Assembly: GCA_900551435.1 (NCBI GenBank) | Contig: URVW01000004.1 | Location: 1-63,537 of the forward strand | Direction of reading: 5' to 3' | Length of the DNA: 63,537 bases | Source of the DNA: an uncultured Faecalibacterium sp. | GTDB lineage: Bacteria > Bacillota > Clostridia > Oscillospirales > Ruminococcaceae | In this document: one piece after another, positions 42,609 through 51,691 of the stretch | Position numbering within the stretch: position 1 is the stretch's first letter | Layout: each line of letters begins with the position of its first letter | Position numbers and translations under genes: made by a program | The notes under the pieces: generated by a model | Database searches by the model: none | What the model was told of the DNA's origin: nothing | What the model saw: the letters and a program-made list of their open reading frames with translations, nothing else

Positions 42609-45600
42609 ATGGTATATCGTATTTATGTGGAAAAAAAGCCGGGTTTCGACGTGGAAGCCGCCGGCCTGAAAAATGAGCTGGTATCGCTGCTGGGCGTGTC
42701 CGGCCTGACGGGTCTGCGCGTGCTGAACCGCTACGACGTCGAGGGCATCGACGAAGCCCTGTTCCATCAGTGCGCCGACACCGTGTTCAGCGAGCCGCCG
42801 GTGGACAACACCTACGACGAGCTGCCGCAGTTCGACGGCGTGTCCTTTGCTGTGGAGTATCTGCCCGGTCAGTTCGACCAGCGTGCCGATTCTGCCGCCG
42901 AGTGCATCCAGCTCATCAGTCAGGGCGAGCGCCCGCTCGTCCGTTCTGCCCGCGTCTATCTGCTGCAGGGCGATCTGACCGAAGAACAGGTGGCGGAGAT
43001 CAAGAAATACGTCATCAACCCGGTCGAGGCCCGCGAGGCTTCGCTGGAGAAAAAAGCGACCCTCAAGATGGAGTATCCCATCCCCACCGCCGTGGCCGTT
43101 CTGGACGGCTTCAACGAGCTGGATGAAGAGGGCCTGAAGAAGTTCATCGACGAAAAAGGTCTGGCGATGGACCTCGGCGATATCAAGTTCTGTCAGGAAT
43201 ATTTCCGTTCCGAGCAGCGCGACCCCACCATCACCGAGATCAAGATGATCGATACCTATTGGTCGGACCATTGCCGCCACACCACCTTCGGCACGATCTT
43301 GGATGATGTGCAGATCGACGACGCGGTGGTTCAGGCTGCATTCGACCGTTATATGGCCATGCGCGCCGATCTTGGCCGCACCGAAAAGCCCCGCTGCATG
43401 ATGGACCTCGCGACCATCGGCGCAAAGGAGCTGAAGAAGCAGGGCATCCTGAAGAACCTCGACGAGTCCGACGAGATCAACGCTTGCACGGTCAAGATCA
43501 AGTGCGACGTCAACGGCAAGGATGAGGACTGGCTGTTCCTGTTCAAGAACGAGACGCACAACCACCCCACCGAGATCGAGCCGTTCGGCGGCGCAGCGAC
43601 CTGCATCGGCGGCGCCATCCGCGACCCGCTGTCCGGCCGCAGCTATGTCTATCAGGCCATGCGCGTGACCGGCGCGGGCGACCCGCTGGTCCCTGTCAGC
43701 GAGACGCTGCCCGGTAAGCTGCCCCAGCGCAAGCTGGTGACCACCGCCGCCGCTGGTTACTCTTCCTACGGCAACCAGATCGGCCTTGCCACCGGTCAGG
43801 TGGACGAGATCTATCATCCGGGCTATGTGGCAAAGCGGATGGAGATCGGCGCAGTCGTGGGCGCAACGCCCGCTTCGCACGTCCGCCGCGAGTGCCCCGC
43901 CCCCGGTGACATCATCGTTCTGCTGGGCGGCCGCACCGGCCGTGACGGAATCGGCGGCGCAACGGGTTCTTCCAAGGCCCATAACCTCGGCAGTCTGGAC
44001 CATTGCGGTGCAGAGGTCCAGAAGGGCAATGCTCCCATCGAGCGCAAGCTCCAGCGTCTGTTCCGCCGCGAGGACGCCTGCAAGATGATCAAGCGCTGCA
44101 ACGACTTTGGTGCCGGCGGCGTTTCCGTTGCCATCGGCGAGCTGGCCGACGGCCTGTACATCGACCTGAACAAGGTCACCAAGAAGTATGACGGTCTGGA
44201 CGGCACGGAGCTGGCCATCAGCGAAAGTCAGGAGCGCATGGCCGTGGCCCTCGCTCCCGAAGATGTGGACAAGTTCATTGCCCTCGCCACCGAGGAGAAC
44301 CTCGAGGCGACCCCTGTGGCAAAGGTCACCGAGGAAAAGCGCCTGAACATGGTCTGGAACGGCGTGTCCATCGTCAACATCAGCCGCGAGTTCCTGAACT
44401 CCAACGGTGCAGAGAAGCACCAGAATGTCCATGTCGAGCGCGGTACGGTCTGGCAGCCCCAGTGGGCCGGCGTGACCTTCAGCCAGAAGATGAAGCACAT
44501 GGTCGGCGACCTGAATGTGTGCAGCAAGAAGGGCCTGTCGGAGCGGTTCGACTCCACCATCGGTGCAGCCACCGTCCTGATGCCCTTCGGCGGCGCCTAT
44601 CAGCTGACCCCGCAGAACGCCATGGTAGCAAAGCTGCCTGTGGACGGCGAGACGACCACCTGTTCCGGCATGGCATGGGGCTACAACCCCTATTTGATGA
44701 GCGCCAATCAGTATGTGGGCGCACGGATGGCTGTTGTCGAGAGCGTCACCAAGCTGGTGGCGTCCGGCTTCCGCTATGAGGACGCCTACCTGACCTTCCA
44801 AGAGTATTTCGAGCGCCTTGGCTCCAAGCCGGAGCGCTGGGGCAAGCCGCTGGCCGCTCTGCTGGGTGCGCTGGATGCACAGATGGGTCTGGGCATCGCT
44901 TCCATCGGCGGCAAGGACAGTATGTCCGGTTCCTTCGAGCAGCTGGATGTTCCTCCCACGCTGGTCTCGTTTGCCACCGCCATCGGCAAGGCGAACAAGG
45001 TCGTTTCTACGGAATTTAAGAAGCCGGAAAGCACCGTCGTTCTGGTGCGTCCTATCCTCGATCCCGAGACGGGCTGCCCCAACTTCTTCTCGCTGAAGGC
45101 CAACTATAAGATGGTCGAGCAGATGATCGAAGAGGGCATGGTCGCTTCGGCTTGCTCGGTGGGTTACGGCGGCTTGGCCGAGGCCCTGTTCAAGATGGGT
45201 CTGGGCAACCGCATCGGCTTCAAGATGATGGCCGATAAGAGCACCAGCGAGATGTTCGCGCCCATGTATGGCTCCATCGTGCTGGAAATGGTGTCGGATT
45301 CCCCGGCTGGCGAGCTGCTGGGCGAGACGACTAAGGAGTACACCTTCGAATGCTGCGGCGAAAAGCTGGATATGGCAGAGCTGCAGGAGATCTGGGAGTC
45401 CAAGCTGGAGCCGGTCTATCCCTACCGCAAGGCAGGAGCCAACGTTGAAAAAATCAACGGCAGCCTGACCGCCCCCGCCGCTCCCAAGATCGGTATCGCC
45501 AAGCCGAAAGTTATCATTCCGGTGTTCCCCGGCACGAACTGTGAGTACGACACCGCAAAGGCTTTTGCCCGCGCTGGTGCTGATCCGGAAATTCTGGTCA

Positions 45601-46301
45601 TCCGCAACCTGACCCCGGCGGACGTCACCGCCAGCTGCGAAGCACTGGTCAAGGCCATCGGCGAGAGCCAGATCGTCATGCTCCCGGGCGGCTTCTCCGG
45701 CGGCGACGAGCCGGACGGCAGCGCCAAGTTCATCGCATCCTTCTTCCGCAACCCTGCCGTCACTGAGGCGGTCCGGGAACTGCTGCAGAAGCGCGACGGC
45801 CTGATGCTGGGCATCTGCAACGGATTCCAAGCCCTCATCAAGCTGGGTCTGGTCCCGTATGGCGATATCCGTCCCATCACGTCCTATGATCCGACCCTGA
45901 CCTTCAACACCATCGGCCGCCACCAGAGTATGCTGGTGCGCACCCGCATTGCTTCCACGGGCAGCCCGTGGCTGAGCAAGTGCGAGGTCGGCGATGAGTT
46001 CACGGTGGCCATCAGCCACGGCGAGGGCCGCTTCGTGGCTCCGCAGAACGTGCTGGACGAGCTGGTGCAGAAGGGTCAGGTCGCAACGCAGTATGTCGAT
46101 CTGGAAGGCCAGCCCACCATGGACCAGCGCTACAACCCCAACGGCTCGGTCCTCGCCATCGAGGGCATCACCAGCCCGGATGGCCGTGTCTTTGGCAAGA
46201 TGGGCCACTCCGAGCGCAGCGGCGAGTTCCTGTACAAGAATGTCACCGGTGATAAGTACCAGCCGATTTTTGAAGGCGGCGTAGACTATTTCAAGATTTG
46301 A
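42609..46301 (+). CDS. purL: Phosphoribosylformylglycinamidine synthase, single-chain
   Basis: 1230 residues, the long form combining synthetase (KNETHNHPTEIEPFGGAAT, GGRTGRDGIGGATGSS, GIASIGGKDSMSG) and a C-terminal class I glutaminase (VFPGTNCEYD; nucleophile in GICNGFQALIKLG; His-Glu in HGEGRF). It therefore needs no purS or purQ, and none is in the operon. GGAGG precedes the ATG. Confidence 0.97.
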   Translation: MVYRIYVEKKPGFDVEAAGLKNELVSLLGVSGLTGLRVLNRYDVEGIDEALFHQCADTVFSEPPVDNTYDELPQFDGVSFAVEYLPGQFDQRADSAAECIQLISQGERPLVRSARVYLLQGDLTEEQVAEIKKYVINPVEAREASLEKKATLKMEYPIPTAVAVLDGFNELDEEGLKKFIDEKGLAMDLGDIKFCQEYFRSEQRDPTITEIKMIDTYWSDHCRHTTFGTILDDVQIDDAVVQAAFDRYMAMRADLGRTEKPRCMMDLATIGAKELKKQGILKNLDESDEINACTVKIKCDVNGKDEDWLFLFKNETHNHPTEIEPFGGAATCIGGAIRDPLSGRSYVYQAMRVTGAGDPLVPVSETLPGKLPQRKLVTTAAAGYSSYGNQIGLATGQVDEIYHPGYVAKRMEIGAVVGATPASHVRRECPAPGDIIVLLGGRTGRDGIGGATGSSKAHNLGSLDHCGAEVQKGNAPIERKLQRLFRREDACKMIKRCNDFGAGGVSVAIGELADGLYIDLNKVTKKYDGLDGTELAISESQERMAVALAPEDVDKFIALATEENLEATPVAKVTEEKRLNMVWNGVSIVNISREFLNSNGAEKHQNVHVERGTVWQPQWAGVTFSQKMKHMVGDLNVCSKKGLSERFDSTIGAATVLMPFGGAYQLTPQNAMVAKLPVDGETTTCSGMAWGYNPYLMSANQYVGARMAVVESVTKLVASGFRYEDAYLTFQEYFERLGSKPERWGKPLAALLGALDAQMGLGIASIGGKDSMSGSFEQLDVPPTLVSFATAIGKANKVVSTEFKKPESTVVLVRPILDPETGCPNFFSLKANYKMVEQMIEEGMVASACSVGYGGLAEALFKMGLGNRIGFKMMADKSTSEMFAPMYGSIVLEMVSDSPAGELLGETTKEYTFECCGEKLDMAELQEIWESKLEPVYPYRKAGANVEKINGSLTAPAAPKIGIAKPKVIIPVFPGTNCEYDTAKAFARAGADPEILVIRNLTPADVTASCEALVKAIGESQIVMLPGGFSGGDEPDGSAKFIASFFRNPAVTEAVRELLQKRDGLMLGICNGFQALIKLGLVPYGDIRPITSYDPTLTFNTIGRHQSMLVRTRIASTGSPWLSKCEVGDEFTVAISHGEGRFVAPQNVLDELVQKGQVATQYVDLEGQPTMDQRYNPNGSVLAIEGITSPDGRVFGKMGHSERSGEFLYKNVTGDKYQPIFEGGVDYFKI

Positions 46302-46337
46302 TGGTAAAATAAAAGAAAAACCTCAGGAGGACATTCC

Positions 46338-47783
46338 ATGTCTCAGCATGACCGTTATATCAGCCCGTTCTCGACCCGTTACTCTTCCGACGAGATGCAG
46401 TACATCTTCTCGGACGACAACAAGTTCCGCACTTGGCGTCGCCTGTGGGTGGCGCTGGCCCGCGCGGAGATGAAGCAGGGCCTGACCAATATCACCCCCG
46501 AGATGGTGGAGGAGCTGGAAGCCCATGTGGACGATATCAACTATGATGTCGCCATCGCCCGCGAAAAGCTGGTCCGCCACGACGTCATGAGCCACGTCTA
46601 CGCCTACGGCCAACAGTGCCCCAAGGCAGCGGGCATCATCCATCTGGGGGCCACCAGCTGCTATGTCGGCGACAACACCGACATCATCGTGATGCGGCAG
46701 GGTCTGGAGCTGATCCGGAAAAAGCTCATCGGCGTTCTGGCCAAGCTGGCCCGCTTCGCCGAGGAATACAAGGACATGCCCTGCATGGCCTACACCCATT
46801 GCCAGCCCGCTCAGCCCACCACCGTGGGCAAGCGCGCCACCCTGTGGGCCAACGAGCTGGTGATGGACCTGCAGGAGATCGACCACCGCTTGGCAACGCT
46901 GCAGCTGCGCGGCGTCAAGGGCACGACCGGCACACAGGCATCCTTCATGGAGCTGTTCAAGGGCGACGCTGATAAAATTCGCGCTGTGGATGCCTCCATC
47001 GCCGAGGAGATGGGCTTCGACTCCGAAGCTGTCATCCCCGTGTCCGGCCAGACCTACAGCCGCAAGGTGGATGCTTTCATCCTGAACGCGCTGGCGGGCA
47101 TCGCCCAGAGCTGCATGAAGTTCGCCACCGACCTGCGTCTGCTGGCAAACTTCAAGGAGATGGAAGAACCGTTCGAGAAGAACCAGATCGGTTCTTCGGC
47201 CATGCCGTATAAGCGCAACCCCATGCGCTGCGAGCGCATCTGCGCCCTGTCCCGCTACCTGATGGTCGATGTGCTGAACCCCAGCTTTACCACCGGCACA
47301 CAGTGGTTTGAGCGCACGCTGGATGACAGCGCCAACAAGCGCGTCGCCATGGCAGAGGGCTTCCTCGCGGCGGACGCCATCCTGAACATCATGCTGAACG
47401 TCACGGACGGCATCGTGGTCTACCCCAAGGTCATCCGCAGCCGCCTGATGGCCGAGCTGCCCTTCATGGCCAGCGAGAACATCATGATGCAGGCCGTCGA
47501 GAAGGGCGGCAACCGTCAGGAGCTGCACGAGCGTCTGCGCCAGCACGCCATCGCGGCGGGCAAGCAGGTCAAGGAAGAGGGTCTGCCCAACGATATGGTG
47601 GACCGCATCGCTTCCGATCCGGCCTTTGGCCTGACTAAGGAAGAGATCGTGGCGGGTCTGGTCCCCGAAAACTTCGTGGGCCGCGCACCGCAGCAGGTCG
47701 AGGAGTTCATTGCGCACATCCTCAAGCCCATCTTCGATGCAAACCCCGATGCCATTGAGCAGCACGCAAGCTTGAGCGTTTAA
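46338..47783 (+). CDS. purB: Adenylosuccinate lyase
   Basis: 481 residues, cleaves SAICAR and adenylosuccinate. Motifs: HLGATSCYVGDNTD, TH(C)QPAQPTTVGKRA and the flexible-loop signature GSSAMPYKRNP with the catalytic Ser. It ends the purine operon. SAICAR synthase (purC), which makes its substrate, is not in the window. Confidence 0.96.
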   Translation: MSQHDRYISPFSTRYSSDEMQYIFSDDNKFRTWRRLWVALARAEMKQGLTNITPEMVEELEAHVDDINYDVAIAREKLVRHDVMSHVYAYGQQCPKAAGIIHLGATSCYVGDNTDIIVMRQGLELIRKKLIGVLAKLARFAEEYKDMPCMAYTHCQPAQPTTVGKRATLWANELVMDLQEIDHRLATLQLRGVKGTTGTQASFMELFKGDADKIRAVDASIAEEMGFDSEAVIPVSGQTYSRKVDAFILNALAGIAQSCMKFATDLRLLANFKEMEEPFEKNQIGSSAMPYKRNPMRCERICALSRYLMVDVLNPSFTTGTQWFERTLDDSANKRVAMAEGFLAADAILNIMLNVTDGIVVYPKVIRSRLMAELPFMASENIMMQAVEKGGNRQELHERLRQHAIAAGKQVKEEGLPNDMVDRIASDPAFGLTKEEIVAGLVPENFVGRAPQQVEEFIAHILKPIFDANPDAIEQHASLSV

Positions 47784-47791
47784 GTTTTTTC

Positions 47792-47834
47792 AGAAAAGAG
47801 GCTGTTGCCTTTCGGCAGCGGCCTCTTTTCTGCA
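47792..47834 (+). terminator. Terminator of the purine operon
   Basis: Long stem AGAAAAGAGGC...GCCTCTTTTCT with inner TTGCC/GGCAG pairing around UUUC. The U tract is part of the stem; the rsuA start follows 16 bases later, so some read-through is plausible. Confidence 0.65.
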
Positions 47835-47850
47835 CACAGAAGGAGCATTC

Positions 47851-48552
47851 ATGAGACTCGATAAATACCTTGCTGAAACGGCCCAGTGCACCCGCAGCGA
47901 AGCCAAAACGCTTTTGCAAAAGGGGAAGGTGACCGTGAACGGGACCCTTTGCAAAAAAGGGGATACCCAGCTGAAGGACAGCGATGTGGTGGCGGTCGAG
48001 GGCAAGCCGCTGGCCTACCAGAAGTTCGTCTACATCATGCTGAACAAGCCGGAAGGGGTGGTCAGCGCCAGCACCGACAAGCGGGATACCACGGTCGTGG
48101 ACCTGTTGGGTGATGCCTATCCCCGGCGGGAGATCTTTCCGGCAGGGCGGCTGGACAAGACCAGCACCGGCTTTGTCCTGCTGACGGACGACGGCGTGTT
48201 CGCCCATGACATCCTCGCGCCCAAGCGCCATGTCTCCAAGACCTACACCGTGACGATCGATACGCCCCTGACCGACGAGATGAAGGCGGGCTTTGCGGCG
48301 GGCGTGACCCTCGCGGACGGCACGGCCCTGTCTCCGGCTGAGGTCGAAGCCCTGACGCCGGACGGACTGACGGTCCGAGTCGTACTCAAGCAGGGGGTGT
48401 ATCACCAGATCAAGCGGATGTTCGGCGTCTACGACGCGGGCGTGAATGCCCTGCACCGGGATGCCATCGGCGGTCTTGCGCTGGACGCGGACCTTGCGCC
48501 GGGTCAGTGGCGGGAGCTTTCGGACGACGAGGTGGCAAAAATTACCGTCTGA
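47851..48552 (+). CDS. rsuA: 16S rRNA pseudouridine synthase (RsuA/RluE family)
   Basis: 233 residues: N-terminal S4 domain (MRLDKYLAETAQCTRSEAK) and the catalytic AGRLDKTSTGFVLLT with Asp. The motif KQGVYHQIKRMF matches RsuA-type enzymes that make one pseudouridine in 16S rRNA. GAAGGAG precedes the ATG. Confidence 0.92.
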   Translation: MRLDKYLAETAQCTRSEAKTLLQKGKVTVNGTLCKKGDTQLKDSDVVAVEGKPLAYQKFVYIMLNKPEGVVSASTDKRDTTVVDLLGDAYPRREIFPAGRLDKTSTGFVLLTDDGVFAHDILAPKRHVSKTYTVTIDTPLTDEMKAGFAAGVTLADGTALSPAEVEALTPDGLTVRVVLKQGVYHQIKRMFGVYDAGVNALHRDAIGGLALDADLAPGQWRELSDDEVAKITV

Positions 48553-48704
48553 GAGGGTCGGCTTTTCACCCGGATTTCAAAAAAACATCACATTTTTCCG
48601 GTAGAATCTTGGTAAGAACCACGCAAAAAGGCACTTTTTAGGCCGTGAAACCGCCCTGAAAGATAATTTCAACAAGAAAGATAAAAATTTTTTGGTGAAA
48701 TATG

Positions 48705-48733
48705 TTGCAAAAGTAAATTCTTTTGTGTAAAAT
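48705..48733 (+). promoter_or_regulatory. Promoter of the PucR/CdaR-type regulator
   Basis: TTGCAA (48705-48710), 17-base spacer, TAAAAT (48728-48733) in an AT-rich stretch of the 264-base gap after rsuA. Confidence 0.55.
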
Positions 48734-48816
48734 AGAAAATGTAATGCGGCGAAATTGTTGAAAATAACAATCTCGCCCCTGCGGCTTGCACAAAAGAGGA
48801 AAAGGGGTATCCATTT

Positions 48817-49902
48817 ATGGCCAATAGAGTATTTCAGAGCGTGATCTACCAGATGAAGGATGCGATCGACCGTGTGGTCGGCGTGGTGGACGAGACCGGC
48901 GCTGTGATCTCCTGCTCGGAGCTGAATCTGATCGGGGAAGTGCGCGAAGGCTTTATGGCAGAGCGTCTGACGGCCGGCGACCGCTTTGTGCGGGATGGCT
49001 ACACCTATCAGCAGTTCTCCAGCGCCAAGCACAACGATTACGCCGTGTTCGTGGAGGGCGCGGACGAGACGGCCGGCCAGTTTGCCGCCGTGCTGTCCAT
49101 CAGCCTTCAGAGCATCAAGCAGTATCACGACGAAAAGTTCGACAAATCCAACTTTATCAAGAATGTCGTGCTGGACAACATCCTTCCCGGCGATATCTAC
49201 GCCAAGGCCCGGGAGCTGCACTTTGCCACCGACGTGTCCCGCGTCGTGTTCATCGTGCGCGTGACCTCCGGCGGTGATATCTCTGCGTATGACGTGGTGA
49301 GCAGCCTGTTCCCCGATAAACAGAAGGATTTCGTCTTTAACATCAGCGAGACCGACACCGTTCTGGTCAAGGAGATCCGCAAGGGCATTGACCGCACCGA
49401 TATGGAAAAGCTGGCGGCCAGCATCGTGGACACCCTGTCCGGCGAGCACTACATCAAGGCTGTCGTGGGCATCGGTACGCCCATCTCCAACGTGAAGGAC
49501 CTGGCGACCAGCTTCAAGGAAGCTCAGATCGCCATGGAAGTGAGCAAGGTGTTCGACACCGAGAAGCAGATCATCCGCTACGACAACCTCGGCATTGCCC
49601 GCCTGATCTACCAGCTGCCCACCACCGTCTGCGAGATGTTCCTGCGCGAGGTGTTCAAGCAGGGCAGCATCGAGAGCCTGGATCAGGAGACCCTGTTCAC
49701 CATTCAGCGCTTCTTTGAGAACAATCTGAACGTCTCCGAGACCAGCCGCGGCCTGTTCGTCCACCGCAACACGCTGGTGTATCGTCTGGAAAAGATCAAA
49801 AAGCTGACCGGTCTGGATCTGCGTGAGTTCGATGATGCTATCGTCTTTAAGGTAGCGCTCATGGTCAAGAAGTACCTGTCCAACAACCCGGCCAAATATT
49901 AA
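48817..49902 (+). CDS. PucR/CdaR-type transcriptional regulator
   Basis: 361 residues. The N-terminal half is sensor-like (VVGVVDETGAVISCSEL, then a GGDEF-like CdaR region near 140-250 without catalytic residues). The C-terminus has the PucR helix-turn-helix: FENNLNVSETSRGLFVHRNT followed by LVYRLEKIKKLTGLDL. Related proteins sense metabolites or sugar acids; the target is unknown. Single-gene unit ended by a strong terminator, next to ftsEX. Confidence 0.83.
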   Translation: MANRVFQSVIYQMKDAIDRVVGVVDETGAVISCSELNLIGEVREGFMAERLTAGDRFVRDGYTYQQFSSAKHNDYAVFVEGADETAGQFAAVLSISLQSIKQYHDEKFDKSNFIKNVVLDNILPGDIYAKARELHFATDVSRVVFIVRVTSGGDISAYDVVSSLFPDKQKDFVFNISETDTVLVKEIRKGIDRTDMEKLAASIVDTLSGEHYIKAVVGIGTPISNVKDLATSFKEAQIAMEVSKVFDTEKQIIRYDNLGIARLIYQLPTTVCEMFLREVFKQGSIESLDQETLFTIQRFFENNLNVSETSRGLFVHRNTLVYRLEKIKKLTGLDLREFDDAIVFKVALMVKKYLSNNPAKY

Positions 49903-49935
49903 GATCCGCCTTCGGCAAGCCAGCCGTCGGCACTG

Positions 49936-49976
49936 GAACCGGCCGCTCGCAACCGATGCTGGCCGGTTCTTTTTGG
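49936..49976 (+). terminator. Terminator of the regulator gene
   Basis: GAACCGGCC (49936-49944) pairs with GGCCGGTTC (49961-49969) and is followed by a run of U residues. Confidence 0.85.
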
Positions 49977-50015
49977 GTACTGACCAAATAAATACGTCAG
50001 GAGTAACAGTATCTT

Positions 50016-50771
50016 ATGATCGATTTTGAACATGTTTCCAAGCAATATAAAAAGGGTGAGAAGCCCGCGCTGGATGACATCAATCTGCACATCGACGACG
50101 GCGAGTTCGTGTTTCTGCTGGGCCACTCGGGTGCGGGCAAATCCACCCTGCTCAAGCTGATCCTGCGCGAGGAACGCGCCAGCAGCGGCCGCGTGATCGT
50201 GGACGGCAAGGACGTCGCGAAGCTCCGCCGCCACAAAGTGCCGTATCTGCGCCGTCAGATGGGCATTATCTTTCAGGACTTCCGCCTCATCCCCAGCATG
50301 ACGGTCTATGAAAACATCGCCTTTGCCATGCATGTGACCAACATTGGCCGCAAGCAGATCAAAGAGCGCGTCCCCTATATGCTGGAACTGGTCCATCTGG
50401 AGGACAAGGCAAAAGTCTATCCGGAGTTCCTTTCCGGCGGTGAGCAGCAGCGCGTGGCTGTGGCCCGTGCGCTGGCCCACGCCCCCAAGCTGGTCATCGC
50501 CGACGAGCCGACCGGCAACATCGACCCCGAACTGAGCCTTGAAATGATGGAGCTGCTCGAGCGGGTGAGCAAAATGGGCATCACGGTGCTGGTGGTCACC
50601 CACGAACACGAGCTGGTCCACCGCTTCCATCAGCGGGTCGTCACCCTGAAGGACGGCCGCATCGTGTCGGACGTCCCGGCGGACGGCAAGGCCGAAGAGC
50701 TGGACCTTCCGCTGAATGGGATGGATGCCACCGGCGAGATCGCACTGGCAGGAGAGGAGGCGCTGGTATGA
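50016..50771 (+). CDS. ftsE: Cell division ATP-binding protein
   Basis: 251 residues with Walker A GHSGAGKST (about residues 36-44), signature LSGGEQQR and Walker B LVIADEPTGNID. FtsE powers FtsX to activate wall hydrolases at the septum. The C-terminus is some 20 residues longer than usual (KAEELDLPLNGMDATGE). The stop overlaps the ftsX start (ATGA). Confidence 0.95.
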   Translation: MIDFEHVSKQYKKGEKPALDDINLHIDDGEFVFLLGHSGAGKSTLLKLILREERASSGRVIVDGKDVAKLRRHKVPYLRRQMGIIFQDFRLIPSMTVYENIAFAMHVTNIGRKQIKERVPYMLELVHLEDKAKVYPEFLSGGEQQRVAVARALAHAPKLVIADEPTGNIDPELSLEMMELLERVSKMGITVLVVTHEHELVHRFHQRVVTLKDGRIVSDVPADGKAEELDLPLNGMDATGEIALAGEEALV

Positions 50772-51673
50772 AACTTTCTACCTTTGCATTTCTGACCCGG
50801 CGCGGTGTGCGCAACCTTGGCAAGCACTGGGCCATGACCATCGCCTGTATCGCATCGCTGAGCGTCTGCATGACCCTGAACACCTTCGCCACGCTGGCCG
50901 AAGTCAACGTGGACAGCATGGTGAACTATCTGGGCCAGCAGAACGAGATGGTCGTCTTTGTGGACCCCGCAGCCGACGACGCCACCACACAGGCGGTCGG
51001 GGAGCGCATCACCTCGACCCCGGGCGTCAGCAACGTCCAGTTCATGTCCAAAGAGGACACCTTGAATGCCTACAAGGGCTTCTTGGCCGATTACGCCTCG
51101 CTGCTGGACGAATTTGAAAACGATAACCCCTTCAAGGCGAACTACCGCGTCTCGCTGGCGGATATCAGTCAGATGTCGGCCATCAGCCAGACCTTCCAGA
51201 CCATCCCGGGCGTGTACAGCGTTTCGGCGCCGGTCGAGATGACGCAGACCTTCGTGCAGCTCCAGCAGGTCGTGACCAAGGGCGGCCAGATCATCATTCT
51301 GGTCCTGATGGCGGTCAGCATCATCACGGTGGGCAGCACCATTCGACTGAGCGTCTTTGCGCGGCGGCGTGAGATTGAGATCATGAAGTATGTTGGTGCG
51401 ACGAATGCCCTCGTGACCCTGCCCTTCTTCATCGAGGGCCTGACCATGGGTCTCATCTCGGGCGCGATCACGACGGCGGCGGGCATCGGCGGCTACTATT
51501 ATATCGTGCAGCTGTCCGGCACGTTCGGCAGCCTGTGGCAGATGCTGATGGGCGCGGCCCTCGTCCCGGTCGAGAACGTCTGGTCCACCATTGCGACTTA
51601 CAGCTTGGCGGGCGGCGCACTGGTCGGCGGTCTGGGCAGTATGTTCTCCATCCGCAAGCATCTGAATGTGTAA
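50768..51673 (+). CDS. ftsX: Cell division permease-like protein
   Basis: 301 residues with four transmembrane helices (about 21-41, 175-197, 222-245, 268-291) and a large extracellular loop between helices 1 and 2 that contacts the hydrolase partner. FtsX-type motif FARRREIEIMKYVGATNALV is present. The next gene is the expected EnvC/PcsB-like partner. Confidence 0.94.
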   Translation: MKLSTFAFLTRRGVRNLGKHWAMTIACIASLSVCMTLNTFATLAEVNVDSMVNYLGQQNEMVVFVDPAADDATTQAVGERITSTPGVSNVQFMSKEDTLNAYKGFLADYASLLDEFENDNPFKANYRVSLADISQMSAISQTFQTIPGVYSVSAPVEMTQTFVQLQQVVTKGGQIIILVLMAVSIITVGSTIRLSVFARRREIEIMKYVGATNALVTLPFFIEGLTMGLISGAITTAAGIGGYYYIVQLSGTFGSLWQMLMGAALVPVENVWSTIATYSLAGGALVGGLGSMFSIRKHLNV

Positions 51674-51691
51674 CCGAAAGGAGCCTTCTCT

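Noticed and set aside
42579..46208. 1209-residue minus-strand open frame
   Set aside because: Complete shadow of purL; no motif and no ribosome site.
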